Numbered from the stretch's first letter, positions 44,265 through 55,997 are shown. The stretch: 64,000 bases of DNA from Methylicorpusculum oleiharenae (GCF_009828925.2 NZ_WUTY02000001.1:496001-560000); one strand, 5' to 3'. The notes: generated by a model not told the origin, from the letters alone. Translations and numbers: made by a program.

Positions 44265-45038
44265 ATGAACGTTACTAAACACATGCCCACCCGAAGACTC
44301 AGATCCCGCCAAGCTGGTATGACACTGATAGAAATCATGATCGCTCTGCTGATTGGCGCATTTTTGCTGGGGGGAATTTTACAGATCTTCATCAATACCA
44401 AACAAACCTACCGCATGCAGGAAGGCCTGTCCCGATTGCAGGAAAACGGACGTTTTGCGATGGATTTCCTGGCCCGTGACATCCGCATGGCAGGCTATTG
44501 GGGCTGCCTCAGCCCGATCAGTCCTAACGTTGACATAGCCGGGACTAATGACAACACCGCCAGCGGTGACAGTATCGATGACGGTACCGACACCATAACC
44601 TTGAAAGGTGCGTTCGTTCAAATACCTACCGGGGCATGCGGAGGTTCGGTTGACACGACCGCCACCTATTACACCCATGCCTCATCGTCTATAACCTATA
44701 AAATTAATAATGGCACGTTGCAACAGGATACCAATGGCGAAAACAATGAATTGATCGAGGGCATTGAAAACATGCAAATCTTATACGGCGAGGATACCGA
44801 CGCCGATGGGGTGCCCAACTATTATGTGGACGCCGCCACCATCGCGAATATGAGCCAGGTCATCAGCATCAGGATCAGCTTGCTGGCCCGGACCATAGAA
44901 GACAACCTAGCCGCCCAACCGGTGCCTTATTCCTTTAATGGTACAGACGTCGAGCCTGGAGACGGAACACATCCTGACGACCGCAGATTAAGACGGGTTT
45001 TTACCAGTACCATTGCCTTGCGTAACCGATTACCTTAA
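44265..45038 (+). CDS. pilW: Type IV pilus minor pilin PilW
   Basis: Protein of 257 residues. The leader is unusually long and basic (about 18 residues before G/MTLIEIMIALLIGAF); a later start is possible. After the N-terminal helix come LQENGRFAMDFLARDIRMAGYWGC, typical of PilW, and a longer variable region. Cooperates with PilV, PilX and PilY1 in pilus priming. Confidence 0.9.
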   Translation: MNVTKHMPTRRLRSRQAGMTLIEIMIALLIGAFLLGGILQIFINTKQTYRMQEGLSRLQENGRFAMDFLARDIRMAGYWGCLSPISPNVDIAGTNDNTASGDSIDDGTDTITLKGAFVQIPTGACGGSVDTTATYYTHASSSITYKINNGTLQQDTNGENNELIEGIENMQILYGEDTDADGVPNYYVDAATIANMSQVISIRISLLARTIEDNLAAQPVPYSFNGTDVEPGDGTHPDDRRLRRVFTSTIALRNRLP

Positions 45039-45050
45039 AGGACGACAACC

Positions 45051-45560
45051 ATGAATGTCCAAATAGAAACCTTAAAACAACAATCCGGTGTTGTATTAGT
45101 CGTCAGTTTGATCATGTTGTTGCTGCTTACCTTGGTTGGCGTTACCGGCATGCAGACTACCGGCCTGGAAGAAAAAATGGCCGGCAACATGCGTGATAAA
45201 AACCTGGCCTTCCAAGCAGCCGAATCGGCACTTAAAGTCGCCGAATATAGCCTGGCTTTAACCCTGCCAACGTTCAGCGCGGCAGGTACCGGCGGCTTTT
45301 ATTCGGATCCCTCAACCCCTGACATCAGTGACGCTGAACTGAAAAAAGACAGCTTTTGGACCACCAACCCCAACACGGTGGCAACGTCCACGGTTACCGA
45401 ATTGGGTAACGGTATCGCGGCGCCTCGTTATATCATCCAAGACCTGGGCTGCGTTCCGGGCGGGCCTTGTCCGGGCCCGCATCTGTACCGACTGACGGTC
45501 CGGGCAACCGGCGGCTCCACCAACACCGTTGTCATCCTTCAGTCCATTTTTCAAATTTGA
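45051..45560 (+). CDS. pilX: Type IV pilus assembly protein PilX
   Basis: Protein of 169 residues with the PilX pattern QQSGVVLVVSLIMLLLLTLVGVTGMQTTGLEEKMAGN. The cleavage region has G-V rather than G-F, and the +5 Glu of pilins is absent, as is usual for PilX. AAGGA precedes the ATG. It is 12 bases after pilW. Confidence 0.9.
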   Translation: MNVQIETLKQQSGVVLVVSLIMLLLLTLVGVTGMQTTGLEEKMAGNMRDKNLAFQAAESALKVAEYSLALTLPTFSAAGTGGFYSDPSTPDISDAELKKDSFWTTNPNTVATSTVTELGNGIAAPRYIIQDLGCVPGGPCPGPHLYRLTVRATGGSTNTVVILQSIFQI

Positions 45561-45604
45561 ACTGAAGTCTAGCGTTATATTTTCGATAGAAAGACACCGA
45601 GGCC

Positions 45605-48600
45605 ATGATCATGAAAACTCACACATTCCCCAAAAAAACCGGCTTTTTACTGATCTTGTCTCAACTCTTTTATCCGGCTTTTACCGCTCGGGCAGAGATT
45701 GCCCAGCAACCGCTGTTTTTAACTAACAGCGTGCCTCCCTTGGTGATGCTGACCATGGGACGCGATCACAAACTGTATTATGAAGCGTATAACGATGCAT
45801 CAGACCTCGATGGTGACGGTCTGATCGATGTGGGCTATAAACCCGGCATAGAATACTATGGTTATTTTGATTCATACCGTTGCTATGATTACAACAGTGC
45901 GTCTGGCGGCTACTTTGAACCCAAGGACATTAGCGTCAATAAAAAATGTTCTTCCGTAGCCGGGGCCTGGAGCGGTGATTTTCTCAATTACATCACGACC
46001 GCTCGTATCGATGCCTTGCGCAAAGTACTTTACGGCGGTTTCCGAAGTGAAGACACTACCTCATCCACGGTTTTAAAGCGCTCATTCATTCCTCAGGATG
46101 CCCACTCTTGGGGCAAGGAATACGACCCCGCCGCCAACCCCGGTTACTTGATTTCCGACTATACGCCGCTTAGCCAGCCCTCGCTTGGCACCCGGCACCT
46201 CTTTGCCAATGTCTCGTTGAGTTATACCGGTCAACCGCTGATGCGCGTACTTAATGACAGCCCGCACCGCATCTGGCAATGGGTGTCCATTGAACGGCCC
46301 GTGGCGGGGACGCAATGCAACAATGATAACAATTCCAGAACCGATTGTGTCAAAGCGGGCGGCACGACTTGGCCCGTTGTCCCGAGTACCGTTTTGAGCA
46401 ACTTGGAACGCAAAACTTACAACATTGCCGGCACAGGAGACGGACATCCTGCCAACCACATTGACTTCAACTTCTGGGTAACCAACTACGCAGTTTCGGA
46501 CAGGTTGCTGGGCACCGATACCCTGACGACACTGCAAGCCAATGGCAACCCCTTTGCAACGGATAATTATTTGACCGTAGTCAAAGGCACGCTTACTGTG
46601 CCGGTCTCCGGCAATTATACATTCTCCGTGGATGGCGACGATGCGGTAGAGGTCATGATCGACGGCAGCGTCGTTGCCGGTTGGTACGGCGGCCATGGCG
46701 TTTGTAATTGCAATACTTATAACGGTACGATTGCCTTGACAGCAGGTACCGCTTACCCGATTGAATATCGCCATGAAGAGAGAGGAGGACAGGATAGCTT
46801 TGTGCTTCGCTGGGAGAGAACGCTGACGGCCTCCACGATGACGGACTACAGCGTCAACGTTAAAGTCTGCGAAACCGGCAAACTGGAAGCCAATTGCAAA
46901 GCCTACAGTGACGGCTCGACGACCACCAACAAACCCACCGGCTTGTTGCATACCTATGGCGATAATGACGCAATGGCCTTCGGCTTGATCACCGGATCCT
47001 ACCGGAAAAATACTTCAGGTGGTGTGCTCAGAAAAAATATCGAATCCTTTAAAAATGAGGTGGATCCGGATACCGGCATTTTTACAAGCACCAATGGCAT
47101 CGTCAATACCATCAATAAATTACGAATCACTACATTTAGCTATTCTGGTCATGAATATGCTTCAGGCTGGATTACCACGCGAGCCATTAATGAGGGGGAA
47201 GCCGCCGAATGGGGCAATCCTATAGCCGAAATGATGTATGAAGGTTTACGTTATTTTGCCGGCAAAGCGGCCCCCACTTCGGCATTTTCAATTTCCTCAG
47301 CCGATACACCGGATGCCACTCTAGGCCTGCCCGTTGCTACCTGGCGGGACCCTTATCAAGATACCGCAAGCGGTGGCGGCGGCTATCTGAGCTGCGCCAA
47401 ACCGATGCAGTTGGTCATCAGCGATGTCAATGCGTCTTACGATACCGACCAATTGCCCGGTAGTTATTTCAATACTTTTTCCGGTGACTTGAGCGGACTC
47501 AATGTGTCATCACTGGCGGATACGATTTGGGCCGGGGAATCCGAAGCCAGCACGGTCTTCATCGGTCAATCAGGCTCGACCATCGATGGCGCGCCTACCG
47601 CTAAATCGGTAAGTAGTTTCAAGGACATTCGCGGCCTGGCCCCGGAAGAACCCACCAAACTGGGCGGATTTTATGCCGGTAGCGTGGCTCTCTTCGGCGC
47701 TCGTAACGATTTAAATCCGGTAACGGGTGATCAAAAAGCCGACACACTGGCAGTTGCATTGGCTTCTCCTCTTCCTCGCATTGAGATTCCGGTCAATGGA
47801 CAAACCGTTACGCTGGTGCCTTTTGCCAAATCGGTGGGCGGCTCAGGTATCAGCGCGACGGGTAGCTTTCAACCGACCAATCAGATCGTTGACTTTTATG
47901 TTGAACAAATTGTCAATACCTCAATTGGCAACACTGACAGCTCTATCAACGACGGCCGCCCTTACGGCAAATTCCGTATCAATTATGAAGACGTGGAACA
48001 AGCGGCCGACCATGACATGGACGCGATCGTCGAATATACCTTTACCGTCAACGCCGACGATCAGATAGTGGTTAACCTGGCCTCAACCTATGCAGCCGGC
48101 GGCATCATTCACCACATCGGTTATGTCATTTCCGGCACCACCCAAGACGGGGTTTACCTGGAAGTAAGGGATTTGGACACTGCCGAGGGCAGTGATCCCG
48201 ATTATTTTCTGGATACACCGCCCGGGCAGCCACCGGGTGGCGTTTGGGCAGATGGTGTGCATTTAGAGCTTACCGCCTCGAGAACTTTCTCAGTTGGCAC
48301 GACGACATCCGCCAGCTTCATCAATCACGATCCACTCTGGTATGCCGCAAAATGGGGTGTGGCCGATAAAAATAATGACGGCTTGCTTGACACCAATGAA
48401 TGGGACGACGATACCAACGACGTTCCCGATGGCTATTTTCTAGTGACCAACGCAGGCAAGCTGTCCGAACAACTGGCCAAGGCCTTCGCCAAGCTACTCG
48501 AGACTGCCAGTTCGGCTTCAGCGGTTGCCGCCAATACGACCCGACTGGATACCGGCACGTTAGTCTATCAGGCCAAATTTGATCCCCGAGACTGGAGCGG

Positions 48601-50611
48601 CCAATTGCTGGCTTTGTCGGTGGATGACAAAACGGGGGCGGTTGATACTGCCACGCCCAATTGGGAAGCAGCTAGCGTCTTGCCAACCGCTTCCAGCCGA
48701 ACCATTTTTACTTTTGATCAGACAGCGGCAGCGGGTGTGCGCGGCATCAATTTTCTCTGGTCCGATATTACCTCGACACAACGGGATTTTTTAAACCAGT
48801 TGGAAGGGATCACTGACACGCTAGGCGAAGACCGGCTGAACTGGTTACGCGGCGGTAATAACGGGGAGAAGCGCCTGGGCGGCAGCTTCAGAGACCGAAT
48901 CAAACTGTTCAATGACTCGTTTATCACCACCCAAGCCGATCTTGCCGATGCCAGCATCAATACCAATAAGCTGGGCGACATTGTCAATTCCGACCCCATC
49001 TATGTTGGAACTGAAGATTACGGATATAGCTCACTACCTGGCTCAGAGGGAACGAGCTATACCAGCTTTAGAGCAACGAGCACTTATCTGAATCGCCGGC
49101 CCATGCTGTATGTTGGCTCCAATGACGGGATGTTGCATGGCTTTGACGGCAGAAAAAATACCGGAACGATAACAACAGGTGGCACGGAAGTCTTTGCCTA
49201 CATACCCAATGCGTTATTCCCTGAACTGAGTAAATTGACATCACCTGTATACAACCATCGATACTTCGTTGACGGCATATCCAGTGTCGGCGATGCTTAT
49301 TTTAATTCGACCTGGCATTCGTTGCTTGTCGGTGTAACAGGGGCGGGCGGTAAAGCGGTATTTGCTTTGGATGTTACTGACCCTGATTCATTTGGCCCGG
49401 CAAGTGCCTTATGGGAGTTTACCAGCAACGAGAATCCGGACTTGGGTTATACGATTGGCCAGCCCACCATAGCCAGAATGCAAAATGGCAGTTGGGCGGT
49501 GATTGTTGCCAACGGTTACCAAAGCACTAACGGTAGTGCTGTGTTATTTATTCTTGACGCAGCAACAGGAAGTGTTATCAAGAAAATCGACACAGGTGCA
49601 ATCGGTGCAAATGGACTTTCATCACCTGTAGCAGCCGATATAGACGGAGACCATATCATTGACACCATATATGCAGGCGATTTACAAGGCAATTTATGGA
49701 AGTTTGATGTAAGTTCAAATGATTCTGCGAATTGGGTAGTTGCGAACAATGGTGCTCCCTTATTTGTTGCCTGCACAACTACTGGCACAACCTGTTCCAG
49801 CGCCAATCGTCAACCCATTACCGGCAAACCTACTGTTGGTAAAGTCGGTGCCGATCAGGCTGCAGCCGGGGTTATGATTTACTTTGGCACCGGCAAGTAT
49901 TTTGAATCAACCGATAATATGGTAGGGACCGATCCGCAAGTTCAGACATTTTACGGCTTGTGGGATAACAATAGCACTCCTATTGCAGATCGTTTAGACC
50001 TTCAAGAACAAAGTATTATTTTTGAAGGCTTCCCCACCAATGAGGATGGCGATGTAGGAACCCGATTAGTTAGAGTCACTACAAGAAAAACGGTTTGTTA
50101 TTCAATAACGACAATAGCCTCAAATGATGACCTCCCGGCAATCACATGTAGCTCATCAAACCTGAAAAGGGGCTGGGCTATGGATTTGCTCAAACCTGTC
50201 GATATTGCTCAAGGCGAACGGGTAGTCAGCCCTCCGGTTTTATTTAGGGATCTGGTGATATTCTCCACCCTCATTCCAAGCGCAGACCCTTGTGCATCCG
50301 GCGGGGAAAGCCGTGTAATGATAGTTGAGGCATTAACCGGTAAACGGCCAACTTCCAGCTCTTTTGACTTATTTGGCGGCAACTCCCCTTCCCCCGATGG
50401 CGAGGTCAATAGTGATGATCTAGTTAAGTTATCTGATGGTTCATTGGTTGCTGCATCCGGGCTTAGTTTGGACATAGGTATTCATAAGAATATCAGTGTC
50501 ATTGGCAAACATGGTTATGCATCCGGCTCCACTGGTGAATTAGGTCAATTAACCTTAGTGGGTGGTGCTGGAACTGCTGGAGAAAGAAAATCATGGCGAC
50601 AATTGCTATGA
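45605..50611 (+). CDS. pilY1: Type IV pilus tip adhesin/assembly factor PilY1 with PA14-like insert
   Basis: Large exported protein of 1668 residues with an N-terminal signal peptide (cleavage near residue 30). The N-terminal third has LMTMGRDHKLYYEAYNDASD-type PilY1 sequences and a PA14-like beta domain at about 310-400 (LTVPVSGNYTFSVDGDDAVEV). The C-terminal third (about 1050-1650) is the PilY1 beta-propeller with QNGSWAVIVANGY and Asp-rich calcium loops such as DIDGDHIID. EF-hand-like DKNNDGLLD sits at about 921-929. It sits at the pilus tip and controls extension/adhesion in relatives. The ATG at 45611 is also possible. Confidence 0.92.
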   Translation: MIMKTHTFPKKTGFLLILSQLFYPAFTARAEIAQQPLFLTNSVPPLVMLTMGRDHKLYYEAYNDASDLDGDGLIDVGYKPGIEYYGYFDSYRCYDYNSASGGYFEPKDISVNKKCSSVAGAWSGDFLNYITTARIDALRKVLYGGFRSEDTTSSTVLKRSFIPQDAHSWGKEYDPAANPGYLISDYTPLSQPSLGTRHLFANVSLSYTGQPLMRVLNDSPHRIWQWVSIERPVAGTQCNNDNNSRTDCVKAGGTTWPVVPSTVLSNLERKTYNIAGTGDGHPANHIDFNFWVTNYAVSDRLLGTDTLTTLQANGNPFATDNYLTVVKGTLTVPVSGNYTFSVDGDDAVEVMIDGSVVAGWYGGHGVCNCNTYNGTIALTAGTAYPIEYRHEERGGQDSFVLRWERTLTASTMTDYSVNVKVCETGKLEANCKAYSDGSTTTNKPTGLLHTYGDNDAMAFGLITGSYRKNTSGGVLRKNIESFKNEVDPDTGIFTSTNGIVNTINKLRITTFSYSGHEYASGWITTRAINEGEAAEWGNPIAEMMYEGLRYFAGKAAPTSAFSISSADTPDATLGLPVATWRDPYQDTASGGGGYLSCAKPMQLVISDVNASYDTDQLPGSYFNTFSGDLSGLNVSSLADTIWAGESEASTVFIGQSGSTIDGAPTAKSVSSFKDIRGLAPEEPTKLGGFYAGSVALFGARNDLNPVTGDQKADTLAVALASPLPRIEIPVNGQTVTLVPFAKSVGGSGISATGSFQPTNQIVDFYVEQIVNTSIGNTDSSINDGRPYGKFRINYEDVEQAADHDMDAIVEYTFTVNADDQIVVNLASTYAAGGIIHHIGYVISGTTQDGVYLEVRDLDTAEGSDPDYFLDTPPGQPPGGVWADGVHLELTASRTFSVGTTTSASFINHDPLWYAAKWGVADKNNDGLLDTNEWDDDTNDVPDGYFLVTNAGKLSEQLAKAFAKLLETASSASAVAANTTRLDTGTLVYQAKFDPRDWSGQLLALSVDDKTGAVDTATPNWEAASVLPTASSRTIFTFDQTAAAGVRGINFLWSDITSTQRDFLNQLEGITDTLGEDRLNWLRGGNNGEKRLGGSFRDRIKLFNDSFITTQADLADASINTNKLGDIVNSDPIYVGTEDYGYSSLPGSEGTSYTSFRATSTYLNRRPMLYVGSNDGMLHGFDGRKNTGTITTGGTEVFAYIPNALFPELSKLTSPVYNHRYFVDGISSVGDAYFNSTWHSLLVGVTGAGGKAVFALDVTDPDSFGPASALWEFTSNENPDLGYTIGQPTIARMQNGSWAVIVANGYQSTNGSAVLFILDAATGSVIKKIDTGAIGANGLSSPVAADIDGDHIIDTIYAGDLQGNLWKFDVSSNDSANWVVANNGAPLFVACTTTGTTCSSANRQPITGKPTVGKVGADQAAAGVMIYFGTGKYFESTDNMVGTDPQVQTFYGLWDNNSTPIADRLDLQEQSIIFEGFPTNEDGDVGTRLVRVTTRKTVCYSITTIASNDDLPAITCSSSNLKRGWAMDLLKPVDIAQGERVVSPPVLFRDLVIFSTLIPSADPCASGGESRVMIVEALTGKRPTSSSFDLFGGNSPSPDGEVNSDDLVKLSDGSLVAASGLSLDIGIHKNISVIGKHGYASGSTGELGQLTLVGGAGTAGERKSWRQLL

Positions 50612-50670
50612 ATATGTGCTTCTTTGATTCCGAATCTGAGACTGATTTTCTAAATTTCTCTTAATTGCAT

Positions 50671-50818
50671 GTAACTACTCGCCTGCCAGGAATAAAGGGT
50701 GTAGGTGATTGAAAAGGCTTCTTCAACAGGGATGTTGCAGAGAGTTATAGGGACGTATTCATGCGTCCTTTGAAATCAAACACCTGCACCCAATAAAATG
50801 GGAGGGGGTGAGCAGATA
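50671..50818. repeat. MITE-like repeat, copy C
   Basis: 148-bp element with ends GTAACTACTCGCC and GGTGAGCAGATA that are inverted repeats of about 45 bases. Its interior matches copies B and D in the opposite orientation. It lies directly upstream of pilE. Confidence 0.8.
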
Positions 50819-50846
50819 CAATTGCATTAATAAAACAGGACAGAAT

Positions 50847-51296
50847 ATGAAACAAACACAACTAGGTTTTACATTAATTGAATTAATGATAACGGTCGCC
50901 ATAGTGGGCATTCTTGCTGGCATTGCTATACCTAGTTATCAGGATAGCGTAAACAAATCCAGGCGTGCCGATGCGAAAGCCTCATTATTAGGTTTAGCCA
51001 ATGCGATGGAAAGGCATTTTACAGAAACTAACAGTTATGAGGGAGCTGCTGGTACAAAGGCTTCACCTTCAGATACCGGCAATCCCCACATTTATTCTGC
51101 GACGAGTCCTGTCGATGGAGAGGTTGTCTTCTATAACTTAACGATCAATGCCGCCACTGCTACCACTTATATGTTATATGCTGCCCCTACAAATGCTCAA
51201 GCGAACGATAAATGTGGAACATTGACACTGACACAAACAGGAAATAAGGAAATTACCGGAGCCGAATCTGGGGTTGTTAAAGCAGATTGTTGGTAA
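50847..51296 (+). CDS. pilE: Type IV pilin (PilE/PilA-like)
   Basis: Protein of 149 residues starting [20 protein letters not shown], a typical leader with cleavage G|F and Glu+5. [21 protein letters not shown] follows, and the globular part holds a C-terminal pair of cysteines (CGTL and the final CW). It is typical of PilE minor/major pilins. ATG at 50847 has AGGACAG upstream. It is separated from pilY1 by the repeat element. Confidence 0.92.
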   Translation: MKQTQLGFTLIELMITVAIVGILAGIAIPSYQDSVNKSRRADAKASLLGLANAMERHFTETNSYEGAAGTKASPSDTGNPHIYSATSPVDGEVVFYNLTINAATATTYMLYAAPTNAQANDKCGTLTLTQTGNKEITGAESGVVKADCW

Positions 51297-51304
51297 ATTA
51301 AAGC

Positions 51305-51565
51305 CTAAGCAACTGGATTTGCATTCTTTGAAATGAATTCCAGAATATCTATCGAATTGAACGGCCAACAAAGCTCATTCTGACTTTCAGCATGCAACAA
51401 AACAGGGATACAAATCGCGTAAAGGGCTTGCCAGTGTTCCTCCTCCGCTATATCGATGAGCTGTACTTCCATCTGAGGATTTGACTGAATGCATTCATTT
51501 AAAATCAATTCTGCCTCTTCACACAAGTGACAGCCTGCAGTGCCCAATAACAGAAACGTGTGCAT
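51305..51565 (-). CDS. Glutaredoxin-like thiol protein (DUF836 type)
   Basis: Protein of 86 residues of glutaredoxin/thioredoxin fold: LLLGTAGCHLCEEAE with CHLC as redox pair, QLIDIAE, and IPVLLHA with cis-proline. Matches the small glutaredoxin-like family (DUF836). Its ATG shares one base with the stop of the upstream YqhA-type gene (TGATG). Confidence 0.82.
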   Translation of the reverse strand: MHTFLLLGTAGCHLCEEAELILNECIQSNPQMEVQLIDIAEEEHWQALYAICIPVLLHAESQNELCWPFNSIDILEFISKNANPVA

Positions 51566-52071
51566 CAATGTTTTGTCAGCTTATCAAGGTAACCCATAAA
51601 AAAAGCGGACAACACAAAAGTCAAATGAACAATCACGTACCACATGATTTTATCATTATCCGTTGCATGGATGTTCATAAACACTTTTAGCAAATGGATT
51701 GAAGAAATGGCGACAATTGATGATGCCACTTTCATTTTTAGCGAAGTGTAGTCATGCGTGCCTAACCAATCGAGCTTTTCGGCGGCCTCACTTAAATCCA
51801 TTCTCGAGACGAAATTTTCATAACCGCTAAACATGACAATCACAATTAGGCTGGCAACCAATGTTAAATCAATCAGGGTCAATAATTTAAGAATTAACAA
51901 CGATTCGTCCAATTCCAGGACATAGGGAATGATGTGAAACAACTCCTGGAAAAATTTTATTGCCAGCGCCAACAGAGCTACACTCATTCCCAAATAAATG
52001 GGTGCCAATATCCAACGACTGGCATACATCAGCCTTTCCATCGAACGCTCTATTTTTTCTTTTGCCGGCAT
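51565..52071 (-). CDS. YqhA/UPF0114-family membrane protein
   Basis: Inner-membrane protein of 168 residues with about four helices. The pattern [19 protein letters not shown] at the start, [18 protein letters not shown] in the middle and [12 protein letters not shown] at the end matches UPF0114 (YqhA), of unknown function. Translationally coupled to the glutaredoxin-like gene. Confidence 0.88.
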   Translation of the reverse strand: MPAKEKIERSMERLMYASRWILAPIYLGMSVALLALAIKFFQELFHIIPYVLELDESLLILKLLTLIDLTLVASLIVIVMFSGYENFVSRMDLSEAAEKLDWLGTHDYTSLKMKVASSIVAISSIHLLKVFMNIHATDNDKIMWYVIVHLTFVLSAFFMGYLDKLTKH

Positions 52072-52171
52072 ACTGTTTTTTAAAAATTAAGGAATAAAGA
52101 CAAGATAAGCTCTTGACTCCCTTACCCTAAGGCCTTGGGGGTCTATTGGCACAATTCATTAGAAATTATTC

Positions 52172-52265
52172 AGCGTAGGTTGGGTTGCATGTTTTTCGCA
52201 ACCCAACAATTAACGCCATGGCCTTGGAATGTTGGGCTGGCTATCGCCAACCTCAACCTACAGGG
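52172..52265. repeat. REP-like repeat, inverted copy
   Basis: The reverse complement matches the repeat at 42119-42204 almost throughout. It sits after the metH stop, between metH and the YqhA-type gene. Confidence 0.75.
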
Positions 52266-52307
52266 TGCATCAACTTCGTATTATTCGGCTGAAAAGTTAA
52301 AAATTAA

Positions 52308-55300
52308 TCAATGATGCAAATGCGCCGAAAGCCATCGTTCGGCAATTTCAACGGCGATTCCCTTGCGGGCCGCATAATCTTCTAACTGGTCACTTTCAAT
52401 TTTTCCCACATTGAAATATTGTGATTCCGGATGGGAAAAATACCAGCCACTGACCGCCGATGCAGGATACATGGCAAAGCTTTCAGTCAGTTCAATTCCG
52501 GTCGTAGGCGTCACGTTCAGTAATTTAAACAATTTACTTTTTTCTGTGTGATCCGGGCAAGCAGGGTAACCGGGGGCCGGCCTTATACCCTGATAAGACT
52601 CACTGATAAGTGCTTGCGCATCGTAAGTTTCATTTTTGGCATAACCCCAGTAGTCTTTTCTCACCGCTTGGTGCATGTATTCTGCAAAAGCTTCGGCAAG
52701 CCTATCGGCTAATGCTTTAAGCATAATGGAACTGTAATCATCATGATCAAGCTCAAACTCTGCTAACTTTTCCTCAATGCCGATGCCTGTCGTTACGGCA
52801 AAGCCGCCAATGTAATCAGCCTTATGACTGTCTTCAGGGGCGATAAAGTCTGACAGGCAATAATTAGGATGACCCGGTGCTTTCAAACTCTGCTGGCGCA
52901 ATTGATGCAGTGTTTCCAATTTTTCCTGACGGCTATCATCTGTAAATAAAACAATGTCATCTCCCTCGCTATTTGCAGGGAAAAATCCAATCACGGCCCT
53001 GGCTTTCAGCCATTTTTCATTAATTATTTTCTTCAGCATGCTTTGCGCATCTTCAAACAATTTTCTTGCTTCAACACCGACGATTTTATCGTCGAAAATT
53101 TTCGGGTATTTTCCGGCCAGTTCCCAGGTCTGGAAAAAAGGCGTCCAATCTATATACCAAACCAGTGTATCCAACGGAAAATTGTCGAATACTTTAGTTC
53201 CTAAAAAGCTGGGCTTGCAAGGCTCAAAATCCTTCCACAAGAATTTATTATTTCTAGCATCTTCCAGCGAATGTTGTTTTGTTTTTGCTTTACGGCCTTT
53301 ATGTCGCTCCCTGACCTCTTTGTATTCCTCTCGGGTTTTCTCTACAAAGGCCGCCTTGAAATCGTCACTCAGCAAGTTACTGGCCACCCCCACACTGCGG
53401 GACGCGTCGGTTACATAGATCACCGGACCGTGGTAATTGGGTTCAATTTTCACCGCTGTATGAGCTCGTGATGTGGTTGCTCCACCTATCAATAGAGGAA
53501 TATCAAACCCTTGCCGTTCCATTTCCTTGGCCATATGCACCATTTCATCAAGTGATGGCGTGATTAATCCACTTAAGCCAATAATATCGACTTTTTCGTC
53601 TCTGGCTGTTTGCAGGATTTTTTCGGCAGGGACCATTACCCCTAAATCGATGACCTTGTAGTTATTACATTGCAAAACCACGCCGACAATATTTTTCCCG
53701 ATATCATGCACATCGCCTTTAACCGTGGCCATCAGGATTGTGCCGTTCGTTTGCATCTCACCCGACTGTTCTGCCTGCATAAACGGCATCAAAAATGCGA
53801 CCGATTTTTTCATGACGCGCGCCGACTTAACGACTTGGGGTAAAAACATTTTACCGGCACCGAATAAATCGCCAACGACATTCATGCCATCCATCAATGG
53901 ACCTTCAATAACGTGCAAGGGCTTTTCTGCTTGTTGACGCGCCTCTTCAGTGTCTTCATCAATGAAATCGGCTATGCCTTTGACTAATGCGTGTTCCAAA
54001 CGTTTACTGACAGGCCAGCTTCGCCATTCAAGATCTTCCTTTACTGCCACGCTGCCATCGCCACGGTATTTTTCAGCAATTTCTAGTAATTTTTCTGTTC
54101 CTGTTGACGTCCTGTTTAATACAACATCTTCAACGGCATCTCTCAGCTCTCTGGGTATATCTTCATAAATGGCCAGCTGTCCGGCATTGACGATCCCCAT
54201 ATCCATACCTGCTTTGATTGCGTGGTATAAAAACACGGCATGAATAGCTTCTCTAACCGGATTATTGCCACGAAATGAGAACGATACATTGGATACGCCG
54301 CCTGAGACCAGCGCGTGAGGCATGGTTCTCTTAATTTCTTGGGTGGCCTCGATAAAATCCATGCCATAGTTATTATGTTCATCAATACCCGTTGCTATAG
54401 CAAAGATATTGGGATCAAAAATAATGTCTTCAGCAGGAAAGTTGATTTTTTCAGTCAACAGCTTGTAGGCTCTTTGACAGATGTTGACTTTCCTTTCCAG
54501 CGTGTCGGCTTGACCCTCTTCATCGAAAGCCATTATCACCGCAGCCGCACCATAACGCCGAATGAGTTTTGCATGCTCAAGAAAAACCGCCTCGCCTTCT
54601 TTTAACGAGATTGAATTAACGATTCCCTTACCTTGAATACATTTTAATCCAGCTTCCAAAATATCCCATTTTGATGAGTCCAGCATAATGGGTACTTTGG
54701 AGATATCCGGCTCAGCAGCAATAAGCCGTAAGAATCTCACCATCGCATCTTGAGACTCCAGCATGCCTTCGTCCATGTTGATATCGATAATCTGTGCACC
54801 GTTTTCTACCTGTTCCTTGGCAACTTCCAGTGCAGCCTCATAATTTTCTTCAACGATCAGGCGTTTAAACTTTGCCGAACCGGTAACGTTGGTTCTTTCA
54901 CCGACATTGACGAATAATGAGGAAGGACCAATATTCATTGGCTCTAATCCGGATAAGCGGCATTGTTTTTCAATCGTTGGTATTAGCCTCGGATTAAAAT
55001 TCTGCACACTTTTGGCAATGGCACGGATATGATCGGGAGTTGTCCCGCAACATCCGCCAATGATGTTCAAATAGCCGCTTGCGGCCCATTCAGCGATATG
55101 GACGGCCATATCTTCGGGCGATTCATCATATTCACCAAATTCATTAGGTAAACCCGCGTTAGGGTGCGCAGAAACGTACACATCAGCGATACCGGATATT
55201 TCTTCAATATGCTGACGTAATTCTTTTGCACCTAATGCACAGTTGAATCCGAAAGAAATAGGATCCACATGGCGCAGTGAATTCCAGAATGCAGCAACAG

Positions 55301-55997
55301 TTTGCCCTGACAGGGTTCTTCCTGATGCATCAGTGATGGTTCCGGAAATCATCACCGGTAACTTAAAACCCAAAGTCTCAAAATATTGATCCACCGCAAA
55401 AACGGCCGCTTTCGCATTGAGCGTGTCAAATATCGTTTCAATCAGGATGATATCAGCACCACCATCAATCAAACCACGCGTCGCTTCAGTATAGGCTTCA
55501 ACCAGTTCTTCAAAGGTAACGTTGCGATACCCCGGGTCGTTCACATCCGGCGACATTGATGCTGTTCTATTGGTTGGACCTAAAACACCCGCCACAAATC
55601 TCGTTTTGTCAGGATCTTTCTGACATATTTCATCAACGGCCAGCTTGGCTAAACGTGCCGACTCATTGTTTATCTCATAGGCTAATTCCGACATTTGATA
55701 ATCCGCCATAGCAATCTTGGTGGAATTAAATGTATTCGTCTCAACAATATCGGCGCCTGCCTCAAGGTAAGCCAAGTGAATTGACTTAATGATTTCGGGC
55801 TGCGTCAATGATAAGAGATCATTATTGCCTTTTAAATCAACCGGCCAATCAGAAAATCTTTCGCCTCGATAATCTTTTTCCTCCAGACGGTAACTTTGAA
55901 TCATTGTCCCCATGGCGCCATCCAGAATTAAGATTCGCTTGGATAAAAGTTGCTTGAGGACATTTAGTTTTGTCATTGAGTTGTCAATCATATTCAT
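52308..55997 (-). CDS. metH: Cobalamin-dependent methionine synthase
   Basis: Methylates homocysteine using methyltetrahydrofolate and cobalamin. The 1229-residue product has all four modules. The homocysteine-binding module carries zinc cysteines (IIGGCCGT). The pterin-binding module has [11 protein letters not shown]. The cobalamin module has [15 protein letters not shown], with the B12-ligand His. The C-terminal AdoMet activation domain contains [12 protein letters not shown]. Several starts are possible (55997, 55991, 55976); no strong ribosome site decides. I saw no cobalamin riboswitch in the short upstream region. Confidence 0.96.
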   Translation of the reverse strand: MNMIDNSMTKLNVLKQLLSKRILILDGAMGTMIQSYRLEEKDYRGERFSDWPVDLKGNNDLLSLTQPEIIKSIHLAYLEAGADIVETNTFNSTKIAMADYQMSELAYEINNESARLAKLAVDEICQKDPDKTRFVAGVLGPTNRTASMSPDVNDPGYRNVTFEELVEAYTEATRGLIDGGADIILIETIFDTLNAKAAVFAVDQYFETLGFKLPVMISGTITDASGRTLSGQTVAAFWNSLRHVDPISFGFNCALGAKELRQHIEEISGIADVYVSAHPNAGLPNEFGEYDESPEDMAVHIAEWAASGYLNIIGGCCGTTPDHIRAIAKSVQNFNPRLIPTIEKQCRLSGLEPMNIGPSSLFVNVGERTNVTGSAKFKRLIVEENYEAALEVAKEQVENGAQIIDINMDEGMLESQDAMVRFLRLIAAEPDISKVPIMLDSSKWDILEAGLKCIQGKGIVNSISLKEGEAVFLEHAKLIRRYGAAAVIMAFDEEGQADTLERKVNICQRAYKLLTEKINFPAEDIIFDPNIFAIATGIDEHNNYGMDFIEATQEIKRTMPHALVSGGVSNVSFSFRGNNPVREAIHAVFLYHAIKAGMDMGIVNAGQLAIYEDIPRELRDAVEDVVLNRTSTGTEKLLEIAEKYRGDGSVAVKEDLEWRSWPVSKRLEHALVKGIADFIDEDTEEARQQAEKPLHVIEGPLMDGMNVVGDLFGAGKMFLPQVVKSARVMKKSVAFLMPFMQAEQSGEMQTNGTILMATVKGDVHDIGKNIVGVVLQCNNYKVIDLGVMVPAEKILQTARDEKVDIIGLSGLITPSLDEMVHMAKEMERQGFDIPLLIGGATTSRAHTAVKIEPNYHGPVIYVTDASRSVGVASNLLSDDFKAAFVEKTREEYKEVRERHKGRKAKTKQHSLEDARNNKFLWKDFEPCKPSFLGTKVFDNFPLDTLVWYIDWTPFFQTWELAGKYPKIFDDKIVGVEARKLFEDAQSMLKKIINEKWLKARAVIGFFPANSEGDDIVLFTDDSRQEKLETLHQLRQQSLKAPGHPNYCLSDFIAPEDSHKADYIGGFAVTTGIGIEEKLAEFELDHDDYSSIMLKALADRLAEAFAEYMHQAVRKDYWGYAKNETYDAQALISESYQGIRPAPGYPACPDHTEKSKLFKLLNVTPTTGIELTESFAMYPASAVSGWYFSHPESQYFNVGKIESDQLEDYAARKGIAVEIAERWLSAHLHH

